NCBI RefSeq assembly: GCF_003570715.1 | Contig: NZ_QXXQ01000011.1 | Span: forward strand, 80,103-144,102 | Source of the DNA: Gemmobacter lutimaris | Lineage (GTDB): Bacteria > Pseudomonadota > Alphaproteobacteria > Rhodobacterales > Rhodobacteraceae | DNA: 64,000 bases | Reading direction: 5' to 3' | In this document: positions 1 through 8,453 of the stretch, piece by piece | How positions within the stretch are numbered: position 1 is the first letter of the stretch | Layout: every line of letters begins with the position of its first letter | Made by a program: the position numbers and the translations under genes | Notes under the pieces: generated by a model | The model's database searches: none | What the model was told of the DNA's origin: nothing | The model's input: the letters and a program-made list of their open reading frames with translations, nothing else

Positions 1-308
1 GATTTGAACGGCTGGGCGATATTGACCAGCGGCAGCCCCTTCTCGCGCGCGGCAAGGGCCGAGGGCATCCAGTCCACCACCACATCGGCACCGCCGCCTG
101 CAATCACCTGCGTCGGCGCGACATCCGGGCCACCGGGCAGGATGGTGACGTTCAGCCCTTCCTCGTCGTAGAACCCCTTGTCCTTGGCGACATAATAGCC
201 AGCGAACTGCGCCTGCGTGACCCATTTCAATTGCAGCGTCACATCCTCGGCCTGAACCGCACCCGCCATGAAGGCCAGCGCCGCCGCACTCGTCATCAGA
301 TATTTCAT
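1..308 (-). CDS. ABC transporter substrate-binding protein, NMT1/ThiY type (3' part missing)
   Basis: Periplasmic binding protein of an ABC importer; only the first ~102 residues are in the window because the gene runs off the left edge. The N-terminus MKYLMTSAAALAFMAGAVQA is a typical Sec signal peptide. The mature start DVTLQLKWVTQAQFAGYY, followed by AKDKGFYDEEGL, is the hallmark of the NMT1/ThiY family, which binds pyrimidine-like and sulfonate-like ligands. The ATG at 308 has a strong GGAGG about 5 nt upstream. It is followed on the same strand by two permeases and an ATPase, and the whole cassette abuts pyrimidine-degradation genes, so a pyrimidine, dihydropyrimidine or hydantoin ligand is inferred. 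The ligand is not readable from sequence. Confidence 0.85.
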   Translation of the reverse strand, partial: MKYLMTSAAALAFMAGAVQAEDVTLQLKWVTQAQFAGYYVAKDKGFYDEEGLNVTILPGGPDVAPTQVIAGGGADVVVDWMPSALAAREKGLPLVNIAQPFK

Positions 309-343
309 AGTCAAACCTCCATGTTGCCGGTTTTCCCGTTTTT

Positions 344-1234
344 TCACTGTCGTCTCTGCGACGGATGCCAGAAGGTCATCCGTTTCTCGATCAGCGCGAC
401 CAAGCCGTAGAAGGCCGATCCCGCCAAAGCCGCCACCGCAATCTCGGCCCAGATCATCGGCAGGCCAAGCCGCCCGATCTCTGCCGTGATGCGGAACCCC
501 ATGCCGACGATGGGGCTGCCGAAAAATTCGGCAACGATGGCCCCGATCAACGCGAGTGTGGTGGCAATCTTCAACCCGTTGAACAGGAAGGGCAAGGCGG
601 CAGGCAGGCGCAGCTTCAGCAGCGTCTGCCAGTAGCTTGCGCTGTAGGTCGCCATCAGATCGCGCTGCATCGGCTCGGTCGCCTTCAGCCCCGCGACCAT
701 GTTCACCAGCACGGGGAAGAACACCATGACCACCACGACCGCCGCCTTGGAATGCCAGTCAAAGCCGAACCACATGACCATGATCGGCGCGATGCCGACA
801 ATGGGAAGGGCGGCGACGAAATTGCCGACCGGCAGCAAGCCGCGTTGCAAGAAGGGCGAGCGGTCGATCAGGATCGCCGTGCCGATGGCCGCGCCGCAGC
901 CCAGCACATAGCCGCTTAACGCGCCCTTTACGAAAGTCTGCACGAAATCGGCCCAGAGCACCGGAATGCTGTCAATCAGCTGCACCCAGATCGCCGAGGG
1001 CGCGGGCAGGATCACCGGGTTCACCTCGAACAGATCCACCGTCATTTCCCACAGCGCCAGCAGTGTGATGCCAAAGATCAGCGGAACGACCCGCCGCACC
1101 CAGGGGCCGCGCCCTTCGGCCAGACCGGCGTTCAGCGTCCATGCACCGAACCACACCGCCAGCACCAGCCCAAGCCGCCAGTCGGCCACAAACCCCGCCG
1201 CCGCGACGGCGGCCATGATCGCCAGCCCCTTCAT
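344..1234 (-). CDS. ABC transporter permease (ThiX/SsuC-like)
   Basis: Inner-membrane permease of 296 aa with several hydrophobic spans. It carries the BPD_transp_1 cytoplasmic loop near residues 180-215 (EPMQRDLMATYSASYWQTLL, then KLRLPAALPFLF), the coupling region that contacts the ATPase. Its ATG at 1234 overlaps the TGA of the upstream permease by 4 bp (ATGA), so the two are translationally coupled. It belongs to the cassette that imports the ligand of the NMT1-type binding protein encoded immediately downstream. Specificity is inferred only from the pyrimidine-catabolic neighbours. Confidence 0.88.
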   Translation of the reverse strand: MKGLAIMAAVAAAGFVADWRLGLVLAVWFGAWTLNAGLAEGRGPWVRRVVPLIFGITLLALWEMTVDLFEVNPVILPAPSAIWVQLIDSIPVLWADFVQTFVKGALSGYVLGCGAAIGTAILIDRSPFLQRGLLPVGNFVAALPIVGIAPIMVMWFGFDWHSKAAVVVVMVFFPVLVNMVAGLKATEPMQRDLMATYSASYWQTLLKLRLPAALPFLFNGLKIATTLALIGAIVAEFFGSPIVGMGFRITAEIGRLGLPMIWAEIAVAALAGSAFYGLVALIEKRMTFWHPSQRRQ

Positions 1235-2112
1235 CGCACCAGCCCCATGCGTTGCAACACCACCCGCTCCGCCAGCCCGATGATCGCCACCAGAGACGCC
1301 GCCAGCAGCGCCGCCGCGAACAGCGCCGCCCAGATCTGCACCGTCTGCCCGTAATACGACCCGCTCAAGAGCCGCGAGCCAAGCCCCGCCACCGCCCCGG
1401 TCGGCAATTCGCCGACAATGGTGCCGACCAGCGAAGCCGCCACCCCCACCTTCAGCGAGGCGAACAGATAGGGCATCGAGGACGGCAGCCGCAGCTTGGC
1501 GAAGGTCTGCACCGCGCTGGCATTATAGGTGCGCAGCAGGTCCAGTTGCATCCCGTCAGGCGCGCGCAGCCCCTTCACCATACCCACCACCACCGGGAAG
1601 AACGACAGATAGGCCGAGATGATCGCCTTCGGCACGATCCCCTGCACCCCCATGCTGTTCAGGACGACAATGATCATCGGCGCGATGGCAAGGATCGGGA
1701 TGGTCTGGCTGGCGATGGCCCAGGGCATGACACTCATGTCCATCGCCCGGTTATAGACGATCCCCACCGCCAGCAGGATACCCAGACCGGACCCCATCAC
1801 AAAGCCCAGCAGCGTCGCCGACAGCGTGACCCAGCCATGATAGACCAGACTGCGTTTCGACGTCACCTTCTGCCCGAAGAATCCGTCATACAGCCCCTTG
1901 GCCACCTGATGCGGCGCAGGCAGCACCGGACGCTCCTGATGCAGTGTCTCGGTCACCAGATCGACCAGCATCACCTCGCGCCCCTCGCGCGCGGCCTGAT
2001 CGTAAACCCAGGTCGCATTCATCCAGATCGCCGCCAGATACCACAAGCCGACAATCGCCGCGACAACGGTCAGAACCGGGACCAGACTACGCAGCATGCC
2101 CGCCCCGCTCAT
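1231..2112 (-). CDS. ABC transporter permease (ThiX/SsuC-like), second subunit
   Basis: Second inner-membrane permease (293 aa from the chosen ATG at 2112, MSGAGMLRSLVPVL). An in-frame extension to 2199 is possible, but it runs into the low-complexity hairpins at 2144-2181 and looks untranslated. Hydrophobic spans flank a BPD_transp_1 loop (GMQLDLLRTYNASAVQTF, then AKLRLPSSMPYLF). A periplasmic insertion of about 60 residues lies after the first membrane span. It overlaps the next permease by 4 bp and follows the ATPase gene. Two different permeases imply a heterodimeric channel. Confidence 0.87.
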   Translation of the reverse strand: MSGAGMLRSLVPVLTVVAAIVGLWYLAAIWMNATWVYDQAAREGREVMLVDLVTETLHQERPVLPAPHQVAKGLYDGFFGQKVTSKRSLVYHGWVTLSATLLGFVMGSGLGILLAVGIVYNRAMDMSVMPWAIASQTIPILAIAPMIIVVLNSMGVQGIVPKAIISAYLSFFPVVVGMVKGLRAPDGMQLDLLRTYNASAVQTFAKLRLPSSMPYLFASLKVGVAASLVGTIVGELPTGAVAGLGSRLLSGSYYGQTVQIWAALFAAALLAASLVAIIGLAERVVLQRMGLVR

Positions 2113-2143
2113 TTTCTGTCGAAAAATATCCTCGGGGGGTGAA

Positions 2144-2181
2144 TTGCGCCGCAGGCGCAAGAGGGGGGCAGACAGCCCCCC
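2144..2181. repeat. Two adjacent hairpins of an intergenic repeat family
   Basis: TTGCGCC-GCA-GGCGCAA (2144-2160) and GGGGGGC-AGACA-GCCCCCC (2163-2181) are perfect stems between the ATPase and the permease. They are followed, reading leftward, by CCCCCCGAGGATATTTTTCG. Related arrangements of a GC-rich hairpin followed by CCCCCG and a TATTT-like tract occur at 4672-4713 and 16328-16367. They may act as intercistronic RNA stabilisers or weak terminators. Confidence 0.6.
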
Positions 2182-2195
2182 TGCCTTTCGCGCCC

Positions 2196-3008
2196 TCACA
2201 TCTCATCGCCATGCCCCGCCCTGAGCCCCTCGCGCACGCGATGGGCGATCTCGATGAATGCGCGGCTGTCGCGGATGTCCAGTGGCCGCTCCTTCGGCAG
2301 CGAGCTTTCGATCACATCGGTGATCCGCCCCGGACGCGGGCTCATCACCACGATCTTCGTCGACAGATAGACCGCCTCCGGGATGGAATGGGTGACGAAA
2401 CCGATGGTCTTGCCGGTCCGCGCCCAAAGCTTCAGCAATTCCTCGTTCAGCCGGTCGCGCACGATTTCGTCCAGCGCACCGAAAGGCTCGTCCATCAACA
2501 GGATGTCGGCATCGAAGGCCAGCGCGCGGGCGATGCTGGCGCGCTGCTGCATGCCGCCGGAAAGCTGCCAGGGGAATTTGCCTCCAAATCCTTCCAGATC
2601 AACCAGTTGCAGCACGTCCTTCACGCGCCGATCCTGTTCGTCCCGCGCAAATCCCATGATCTCCAGCGGCAGGCGGATATTGCCCGCGATGGTGCGCCAG
2701 GGGTAAAGCCCCGCCGCCTGAAACACATAGCCATAGGCGCGCTTGCGACGCGCCTCGTCCGGTGTCATGCCGTTCACGGTCAGGCTGCCCCCGGTGGGAT
2801 GCTCCAGCGCCGCGATGCAGCGCAGGAAGGTGGTCTTGCCACAGCCCGAGGGACCGATGAAGCTGACGAAATCGCCCTTGTCGATGGTCAGGTTCACATC
2901 CTTCAAGGCCTGCACCGGCCCGTCGGCCGTCTGGAACACCAGATCCAGCCCCCGTGCCTCGACAACCGGCCCCGCGTTCTCTGCCCTGTCCTTCATCCAT
3001 CCCCGCAT
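2196..3008 (-). CDS. ABC transporter ATP-binding protein (SsuB/ThiZ/TauB family)
   Basis: Cytoplasmic ATPase of 270 aa that powers the two permeases. Walker A is GPSGCGKTT (about residues 53-61), the ABC signature is LSGGMQQR, and Walker B with the D-loop is ILLMDEPFGALD, followed by the switch His in FVTHSIPEA. All catalytic residues are present and the length is normal for nitrate/taurine-type importers. The ATG at 3008 is preceded by GAGGCGG; an in-frame ATG at 2996 is an alternative. It is the first gene of the leftward transporter cassette, after a 71-bp gap that also carries the start of a small divergent ORF. Confidence 0.92.
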   Translation of the reverse strand: MRGWMKDRAENAGPVVEARGLDLVFQTADGPVQALKDVNLTIDKGDFVSFIGPSGCGKTTFLRCIAALEHPTGGSLTVNGMTPDEARRKRAYGYVFQAAGLYPWRTIAGNIRLPLEIMGFARDEQDRRVKDVLQLVDLEGFGGKFPWQLSGGMQQRASIARALAFDADILLMDEPFGALDEIVRDRLNEELLKLWARTGKTIGFVTHSIPEAVYLSTKIVVMSPRPGRITDVIESSLPKERPLDIRDSRAFIEIAHRVREGLRAGHGDEM

Positions 3009-3079
3009 CCGGCCGCCTCGGGCCGGTTCATATTCCGTTTACCGATTCCCCGCATGTTCGGACATTCAGGGAGGATACC

Positions 3080-3223
3080 ATGATCACAACACTCGCCTTC
3101 GCCCCGACGGAGGAGGATCTGGAGGAGTATTTCTTCGCCCCTCCGGTCCTGACTTTCGCCCCGCCCCCGCCACCAGCGCCGGTGCTGCCTCAAACTCCCG
3201 TCGCAGGGACGCCGGAGCGCTGA
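3080..3223 (+). CDS. Small proline-rich protein of unknown function (47 aa)
   Basis: A 47-codon ORF with a good ribosome site (GGGAGG, 5-6 nt before the ATG). The product begins MITTLAFAPTEEDLEEYFFA, continues with a proline-rich stretch (APPPPPAPVLPQTP) and ends GTPER. The first half could be an amphipathic acidic helix. It lies divergently from the ATPase and its last 34 bp overlap the 3' end of the dihydropyrimidinase gene on the other strand. I know no family for it. The clean Shine-Dalgarno sequence and location between two pyrimidine operons make it worth keeping, but it may be fortuitous. Confidence 0.4.
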   Translation: MITTLAFAPTEEDLEEYFFAPPVLTFAPPPPPAPVLPQTPVAGTPER

Positions 3224-4644
3224 ACCGGCCGCGGCGCGGTCAGTTCTTTCCATGCACTCAGCGCCCGGTTCACCGCCGGGCGCGGCGCGCGACCAACGAA
3301 CTGGCCATGGCCTTCCTCGGTCCGCATCTCACCGTCATGCACCACGACCTTGCCGCGCGACAGGGTGAACCGCGGCAGACCCTTCACAGCCTGCCCCTCG
3401 AACACGTTGTAATCAATGCTCGACTGCTGGCTGCCCGCCGAGATCACCTTTTCTTTCGCCGGGTCCCAGACCACCAGATCGGCGTCGGCACCAACCAGAA
3501 CCGCGCCCTTCTTCGGGTAAAGGTTCAGGATCTTGGCGATATTGGTCGAGGTCACCGCAACAAACTCGTTCGGAGTCAGCCGCCCCGTGTTCACACCGTG
3601 GGTCCAGAGCATCGGCAGCCGGTCTTCCAGCCCGCCGGTGCCATTCGGGATTTTGGAAAAATCCCCCACCCCGAACCGTTTCTGCTCGGTCGTGAAGGCA
3701 CAATGGTCTGTCGCCACGCAGGACAGGCTGCCCGCCTGCAACCCTGCCCAAAGGCTCGCCTGATGCGCCTTGTTGCGGAAGGGCGGCGACATGACGCGCC
3801 GCGCGGCATGGTCCCAGTCGGGGTTGAAATATTCGCTCTCATCAAGCGTCAGATGCTGGATCAGCGGCTCGCCCCAGACCCTTTTGCCGGCCTGCCGTGC
3901 CCGGCGGATCGCCTCATGTGCCTCCTCGCAAGAGGTATGCACCACATAAAGCGGCACCCCCGCCATATCGGCGATCATGATGGCGCGATTGGTCGCCTCG
4001 CCCTCCACCTGCGGCGGGCGGGAATAGGCATGCGCCTCGGGGCCGGAATTGCCCTCAGCCAGCAGCTTCGCGGTCAGTTCGGCCACCACATCGCCGTTCT
4101 CGGCATGGACCATGGCGAGGCCGCCCAGATCGCCCACCCGGCGGAACGACGCGAACAACTCGTCATCATTCACCATAAGGGCGCCCTTGTAGGCCATGAA
4201 ATGCTTGAAGGAGGTGATGCCCGCCTTCACGCTGTCCTCCATCCCCTCCCAGACCTTCTCACCCCACCAGGTGATCGCCATGTGATAGGAGTAATCGCAA
4301 TTCGCCCGGCCCGATTTGTTGTGCCACATCTGCGCGGCATCCATCAGCCCCTGGCCCTGCCCCGGCAGCACGAAATCCACCACCATCGTGGTGCCACCCG
4401 CCAGCGCCGCCCGTGTGCCACTTTCAAAATCATCGGCGGAATAGGTGCCCATGAAAGGCATTTCCAGATGGGTATGCGGATCGATTCCGCCCGGTATGAT
4501 GTAACAGCCCGAGGCGTCCAGCACCGTGTCGCCGGTCAGCCCCGCACCGATCGCAGTGATCACGCCCCCCTCGACCAGCACATCCGCCTCATAGGACAGA
4601 TCCGCCGTGACAACCGTCCCGCCCTTGATCACCGTCGATGCCAT
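3190..4644 (-). CDS. hydA: Dihydropyrimidinase (D-hydantoinase)
   Basis: Zn-dependent cyclic amidohydrolase that opens dihydrouracil/dihydrothymine to N-carbamoyl-beta-amino acids, step 2 of reductive pyrimidine breakdown. At 484 aa it has the usual family length. Visible metal-site motifs are IDPHTHLEMPF (two His), the lysine expected to be carboxylated in SFKHFMAYKGALM, VHAENGD, VVHTSC and ATDHCAFTTEQK (Asp). The ATG at 4644 (MASTVIKGGTVVTADLSYEA) has GGGAGAG 6 nt upstream. A longer in-frame extension to 4788 crosses the GC-rich hairpin and was rejected. It is separated by 77 bp from the upstream carbamoylase and lies in the same direction. Confidence 0.95.
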   Translation of the reverse strand: MASTVIKGGTVVTADLSYEADVLVEGGVITAIGAGLTGDTVLDASGCYIIPGGIDPHTHLEMPFMGTYSADDFESGTRAALAGGTTMVVDFVLPGQGQGLMDAAQMWHNKSGRANCDYSYHMAITWWGEKVWEGMEDSVKAGITSFKHFMAYKGALMVNDDELFASFRRVGDLGGLAMVHAENGDVVAELTAKLLAEGNSGPEAHAYSRPPQVEGEATNRAIMIADMAGVPLYVVHTSCEEAHEAIRRARQAGKRVWGEPLIQHLTLDESEYFNPDWDHAARRVMSPPFRNKAHQASLWAGLQAGSLSCVATDHCAFTTEQKRFGVGDFSKIPNGTGGLEDRLPMLWTHGVNTGRLTPNEFVAVTSTNIAKILNLYPKKGAVLVGADADLVVWDPAKEKVISAGSQQSSIDYNVFEGQAVKGLPRFTLSRGKVVVHDGEMRTEEGHGQFVGRAPRPAVNRALSAWKELTAPRPVQRSGVPATGV

Positions 4645-4671
4645 GCCGCTCTCTCCCGATCCGCTTTTGCT

Positions 4672-4713
4672 TCTTGTCCAAATACTCCGGGGGTCCGGGG
4701 GCAGCGCCCCCGG
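4672..4713 (-). terminator. GC-rich hairpin plus AGTATTT tract (intergenic repeat copy)
   Basis: CCGGGGGC-AGC-GCCCCCGG (4695-4702/4706-4713) is an 8-bp perfect stem just after the carbamoylase stop. Reading leftward it is followed by GGACCCCCGGAGTATTTGG. The arrangement is common between genes in Rhodobacteraceae and is the second copy in this window. It may attenuate transcription between the two hydrolase genes. Confidence 0.55.
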
Positions 4714-4721
4714 CCTTTCCG

Positions 4722-5972
4722 TCACTCGACGACTTCGGCCACCTGCAACACCGCATGCAGCAGCACATCGGTGCCCGCTGCCGCCCATTCCGGGCTGATC
4801 TCCTCGGCCTCGTTATGGCTCAACCCGTCCACACAGGGGCACATGACCATGGTGGTCGGCGCCACGCGGTTGATCCAGCAGGCGTCATGCCCGGCGCCCG
4901 AAACGATGTCCATGTGGGTGTAGCCCAGCTTTTCCGCACTCGCCCGCACGATGCCCACCAGTTCGGGGTCAAAGGTCACCGGGTCGAAATGGCCGACCGG
5001 CTCGATGCTGCACCCAAGGCCCAGCTCTGCCGCAACCGCATGGGCCGCGCGCTCCACCTCGGCGCGCATGGCGTCCAGCTTGGCCTGTTCGGGGCTACGG
5101 ATATCCACAGTAAACACCACCTTGCCGGGGATCACGTTGCGCGAGTTCGGATGCACGAAGACCTGCCCGACCGCCCCCACGGCATTGGGCTGGTGGCTCA
5201 TGGCGATCTGATGCACGCGCTCGGTGATCCGCGCCATGCCGAGGCCCGCATTCACCCGCATGGCCATGGGGGTGGATCCGGTATGCGCATCCTTGCCGGT
5301 CAGGGTGATTTCCAGCCACCAAAGCCCCTGCCCATGGGTGACGACGCCGATGCTTTTTCCTTCCGCCTCAAGGATCGGCCCCTGTTCGATATGCAGTTCG
5401 AACATCGCCTTCATCTTGCGCGCGCCGACGACCTCATCCCCGACCCAGCCGATGCGGGCCAGTTCGTCGCCAAAGCGTTTGCCCTCGGGGTCGGTGCGGT
5501 CATAGGCGTAGTCTTGCGTATGGATGCCCGCGAACACGCCCGAGGCCAGCATGGCGGGGGCGAACCGCGCGCCTTCCTCATTCGTCCAGTTGGTCACAAC
5601 GATCGGGTGCCGGGTCTTCAGCCCCATGTCATTGATCGTCCGCACCACCTCCAGCGCGCCCAGAACACCCAGCACGCCGTCATATTTGCCGCCCGTCGGC
5701 TGCGTATCCAGATGGCTGCCCATATAGACCGGCAGCGCGTCGGGGTCGGTGCCGGGGCGCGAGGCGAACATGTTGCCCATGGTATCGACGCCCATGGTCA
5801 TGCCCGCCGCCTCGCACCAGCGTTTGAACAGATGGCGGCCCTCACCATCGGCGTCGGTCAGCGTCTGGCGATTGCAGCCCCCCGCAACGCCGGGGCCGAT
5901 CAGCGCCATTTCCATGAGGCTGTCCCACAGCCGCGCCGAATTGATGCGAAGGTTCTCTCCGGGTGCTGGCAT
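4722..5972 (-). CDS. Zn-dependent N-carbamoyl-beta-alanine amidohydrolase (beta-ureidopropionase / HyuC-AmaB family)
   Basis: M20-family amidohydrolase of 416 aa that removes the carbamoyl group from N-carbamoyl-beta-alanine to release beta-alanine, CO2 and NH3, step 3 of the pathway. The dinuclear metal site is visible: MGSHLDTQPTGGKYDG (His, Asp), NEEGARFAP (Glu), FELHIEQGPILE (His) and GAGHDACWINR (His). The ATG at 5972 follows GGGAGAG at good spacing. It faces the divergent TetR gene across a 149-bp gap that contains two RutR-type dyads, so uracil-responsive repression is likely. Allantoate amidohydrolase is the closest alternative family; the hydA and preTA neighbours favour the pyrimidine role. 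Confidence 0.9.
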   Translation of the reverse strand: MPAPGENLRINSARLWDSLMEMALIGPGVAGGCNRQTLTDADGEGRHLFKRWCEAAGMTMGVDTMGNMFASRPGTDPDALPVYMGSHLDTQPTGGKYDGVLGVLGALEVVRTINDMGLKTRHPIVVTNWTNEEGARFAPAMLASGVFAGIHTQDYAYDRTDPEGKRFGDELARIGWVGDEVVGARKMKAMFELHIEQGPILEAEGKSIGVVTHGQGLWWLEITLTGKDAHTGSTPMAMRVNAGLGMARITERVHQIAMSHQPNAVGAVGQVFVHPNSRNVIPGKVVFTVDIRSPEQAKLDAMRAEVERAAHAVAAELGLGCSIEPVGHFDPVTFDPELVGIVRASAEKLGYTHMDIVSGAGHDACWINRVAPTTMVMCPCVDGLSHNEAEEISPEWAAAGTDVLLHAVLQVAEVVE

Positions 5973-6028
5973 CAGCTTGCTCTCCCTGTGTGCCGCCCGT
6001 CTGTTGCGGGCTTGCGGCGAATCTCTTC

Positions 6029-6044
6029 CTGACCGTATGGTCAG
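6029..6044. promoter_or_regulatory. RutR/TetR-type operator, perfect dyad
   Basis: CTGACC-GTAT-GGTCAG is a perfect 6-bp inverted repeat with a 4-bp spacer. It closely matches the known RutR operator pattern TTGACCANNTGGTCAA. It lies in the divergent gap between the carbamoylase (start 5972) and the TetR gene (start 6122). Confidence 0.75.
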
Positions 6045-6061
6045 ATTGCAGGCTATAGAAG

Positions 6062-6077
6062 CTGACTATCCGGTCAA
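6062..6077. promoter_or_regulatory. Second, weaker RutR-type operator
   Basis: CTGACT-ATCC-GGTCAA keeps the TGAC/GTCA core of the perfect site at 6029-6044 and matches 4 of 6 arm positions. The centres are 33 bp apart, about three helical turns, which would allow two regulator dimers on one DNA face and coordinated control of both divergent genes. Confidence 0.6.
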
Positions 6078-6121
6078 CGAAAATCTCAGTTCCCCGCCAG
6101 CCCCCTGCGATCCGAGGCCCG

Positions 6122-6754
6122 ATGAACGAAACGCCCCGCCCGATGCGCCGCAACGAGATCCGCGCGATGAATGAAACGCTCATTCTTCAGGCAGCGGAAA
6201 AAGTCTTTGCAGAGGCAGGATTTGGCGGCGCGACCATGCAGTTGATCGCCGATGTTGCAGGGCTGCCGAAGGCCAATCTGCACTATTATTTCGCAACCAA
6301 GGAAGAGCTTTACCGCCGCGTCGTCGGTAATATCTTTGAAATCTGGCTGCATGCCGCCGACAGCATGGATGGCGCCGAAACCCCGGCGGAAGGCATCGGC
6401 GCCTATATCGACGCCAAGATGGATATTTCCCGCCGCCACCCGGACGGCTCGAAAGTCTGGGCATCCGAGGTGATGCACGGGGCGCCGGTCATTCAGGATT
6501 ATCTGGAAACCACGCTGCGCGACTGGACGGCGGGACGGGCCGCGCTGATCCAGCGCTGGATCGACGAGGGCAGGATGGCCCCCGTCGATCCGCAGCACCT
6601 GCTTTACATGCTTTGGGCCACGACGCAGCACTATGCCGATTTCGGCCATCAGATCGAAACGCTGAACGGCGGCAAGCCGCTGTCCGAGGCGCAATGGAAT
6701 GCGGCCAAGGCCAGCGTCAAGCAAATCATCCTGCGCGGCATCGGGGTGTTGTAA
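6122..6754 (+). CDS. TetR/AcrR-family regulator, RutR-like paralogue
   Basis: A 210-aa repressor with an N-terminal TetR HTH (AAEKVFAEAGFGGATMQLIA then GLPKANLHYYFATKEELYRR, about residues 20-65). Its C-terminal ligand domain is of the RutR/YcdC kind, with the signature WATTQHYADF shared with the second regulator at 10353. It probably binds the two dyads just upstream, controlling itself and the divergent carbamoylase-hydA genes. A second ATG (residue 16) is possible; GAGG lies about 6 nt before the chosen one. The ligand is inferred to be uracil, dihydrouracil or a related compound. Confidence 0.88.
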   Translation: MNETPRPMRRNEIRAMNETLILQAAEKVFAEAGFGGATMQLIADVAGLPKANLHYYFATKEELYRRVVGNIFEIWLHAADSMDGAETPAEGIGAYIDAKMDISRRHPDGSKVWASEVMHGAPVIQDYLETTLRDWTAGRAALIQRWIDEGRMAPVDPQHLLYMLWATTQHYADFGHQIETLNGGKPLSEAQWNAAKASVKQIILRGIGVL

Positions 6755-6758
6755 CCGC

Positions 6759-7865
6759 CTAGATCACAGCAAAATCGCTGGCCGACAGCGTCGCAACCGA
6801 AAGCAACCGCGCGAAAGCCACCGCCTCGGCGCTGCCGCTGCCATCCGGGTCATAAAGCACGCGTCCGGTGGCGGTGTCGAACAGGATACGATCCTGGGCG
6901 TCCTGCGCCACGCCTCCTGCATTTGCAGCAAAAGCGACGATTGACAACCGGCCCGCCGCTGCGACCGCCAGATCGCCGAAAGCCGCACCTGACAAGAGGA
7001 TACGATCCTCGCCTTGGTCGAAATCGACGATCAGATCCAGCCCCGATCCATCCGGCGCAAGATCAAAGACGAAACGGTCGTTCCCTGCCCCGCCGCTGAG
7101 CGTGTCATCCCCGGCGCCGCCCGCAAGCCTGTCGGCCCCGCGGCGCCCTTCCAGCAGGTTGTTGCCGTCATTGCCCCGCAAATCATTTGCGACCTGATTG
7201 CCGATGCCGACCGTATCCCCGTTGCCCGTCAGTTCCAGCCGCTCCAAGCGGCCTGTCACCTGCGGCCCGGACAGTCGAAAGTCCACAAGACTGCGCACCG
7301 TATCAAACCCCAGCGCAGCGCCGCCTTCGATGATCCGGTCGCCCATATCGTCCACGACATAGATGTCGTCGCCAAGACCGCCGGTCATCAGATCAGCCCC
7401 GGCGCCACCATCCAGCAGATCGCCCCCCTTGCCGCCCTTCAGCGCATCGCCCGAGGCGCCCCCCGACAGGGTATCGGCGCCCGCGGAGCCCAGCAGAAAG
7501 TCAATACCATCACTGCCGGTCAGGCTGCCCGAGCGCGCGAGCCAACTTGCGGAAATGTCGAAACGCCAGCCCGAGGCGTCGATATTATCCAGCCCGAAGA
7601 CCAGCGAGAATCGGGCCGTTTCGCCCGCCGCAATCTGCATGGGCGCGGTGACGAACATCCAGCCATCATCGTCGCCCCCGGCGGAATCGTGGGTGTCCTG
7701 CCCGTTCACGGTCAGAAGCAGGAAGCCGCTGTCATATTGGTAATAGCCCGTTTCCTCGATCAGCCAGCCGTCGGTCTGATATGTGGCGGAAATGGTCAGT
7801 ATATCGCCCTTGCGTGTCGCCCAGACCAAAGGCGACACGTCCCGAACCTCTTGCAGTATATCCAT
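6759..7865 (-). CDS. RTX calcium-binding protein
   Basis: A 368-aa acidic protein whose C-terminal half carries hemolysin-type GGxGxDxxx nonapeptides, for example GSAGADTLSG, GGAGADLMTG, GGLGDDIYVVDD and GGAGDDTLSGGAGNDRFVF. These form a Ca2+-loaded beta roll typical of type I secreted proteins. The C-terminus (RLLSVATLSASDFAVI) is hydrophobic, as expected for a type I secretion signal. There is no N-terminal signal peptide, consistent with that route. The first ~120 residues match nothing I recognise. The start is uncertain: ATG 7865 is chosen over GTG 7886, and neither has a clear ribosome site. It ends 4 bp from the convergent TetR gene and looks unrelated to pyrimidine metabolism. Confidence 0.85.
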   Translation of the reverse strand: MDILQEVRDVSPLVWATRKGDILTISATYQTDGWLIEETGYYQYDSGFLLLTVNGQDTHDSAGGDDDGWMFVTAPMQIAAGETARFSLVFGLDNIDASGWRFDISASWLARSGSLTGSDGIDFLLGSAGADTLSGGASGDALKGGKGGDLLDGGAGADLMTGGLGDDIYVVDDMGDRIIEGGAALGFDTVRSLVDFRLSGPQVTGRLERLELTGNGDTVGIGNQVANDLRGNDGNNLLEGRRGADRLAGGAGDDTLSGGAGNDRFVFDLAPDGSGLDLIVDFDQGEDRILLSGAAFGDLAVAAAGRLSIVAFAANAGGVAQDAQDRILFDTATGRVLYDPDGSGSAEAVAFARLLSVATLSASDFAVI

Positions 7866-7958
7866 GTCAGGAGTCCGATTTTGCACAATGAAAAGGCAGG
7901 AAGCCCATTCACTGTGCGCTTGCCCGGGTTACCTGTCAATCGGCCACTAGCGGACGGC

Positions 7959-8399
7959 CTAGCCGTTCATGGCCTCGTCCACCAGACCGTGAAGCAGGTC
8001 ATTGACAGGCGCCATGGTGGGTTCGTCCCGGTGCATGTACCCCACCGTCACCGGCTCTCCCGGACGTTGGTAAACCGCGATCGCATAGGGGCAGTAGCGG
8101 ATATTCGTCGGGTCCGCTTCCATCACCTTGCGCGACACCTCGGCCGAGCAGAACAGGAAGATCTCGGCCCCGTCGAACAGCACAACGTCCGACCCGACAT
8201 CGGCGCGTGTGCGTTCCAGCATGTCGCCGGTATGGGTGTGGCTGTCGATCACCAGCCCCCGTCCGACGATGGCGCTTTCAACCGCGAAGGTCACATCGTC
8301 GAAGGCATCGTCGCTGGTGGCGGTGATGAAATCGTCGGCCAGCACAGGGGTGGCGCCGCAGACCAGCGCGGCAGCACACAAAAGGCGGGTGAGAGTCAT
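7959..8399 (-). CDS. DUF302 domain protein, exported
   Basis: A 146-aa protein with a signal peptide (MTLTRLLCAAALVCGATPVL then ADD) followed by a DUF302-type fold: TFAVESAIVGRGLVIDSHTH, VVLFDGAEIFLFCSA, YCPYAIAVYQRPGEPVTVGY. DUF302 proteins are small periplasmic proteins of unclear function. The start at 8399 has GGAGCG upstream; an in-frame ATG six codons earlier (8417) is a weaker alternative. Nothing in its context suggests a role in the surrounding pathway. Confidence 0.8.
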   Translation of the reverse strand: MTLTRLLCAAALVCGATPVLADDFITATSDDAFDDVTFAVESAIVGRGLVIDSHTHTGDMLERTRADVGSDVVLFDGAEIFLFCSAEVSRKVMEADPTNIRYCPYAIAVYQRPGEPVTVGYMHRDEPTMAPVNDLLHGLVDEAMNG

Positions 8400-8453
8400 G
8401 GAACGCTCCGTCATCATGACCTCAGTCTGCGGCAGGCAAGCCCCTGACGCAAG

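Noticed and set aside
2743..4923. Long open frame on the plus strand opposite hydA and its neighbours
   Set aside because: It is the antisense shadow of hydA and adjacent genes in GC-rich DNA; the product is low-complexity, rich in His/Arg/Pro, with no domain. The same applies to other long antisense frames, for example 58542-61049 minus and 41096-43951 plus.
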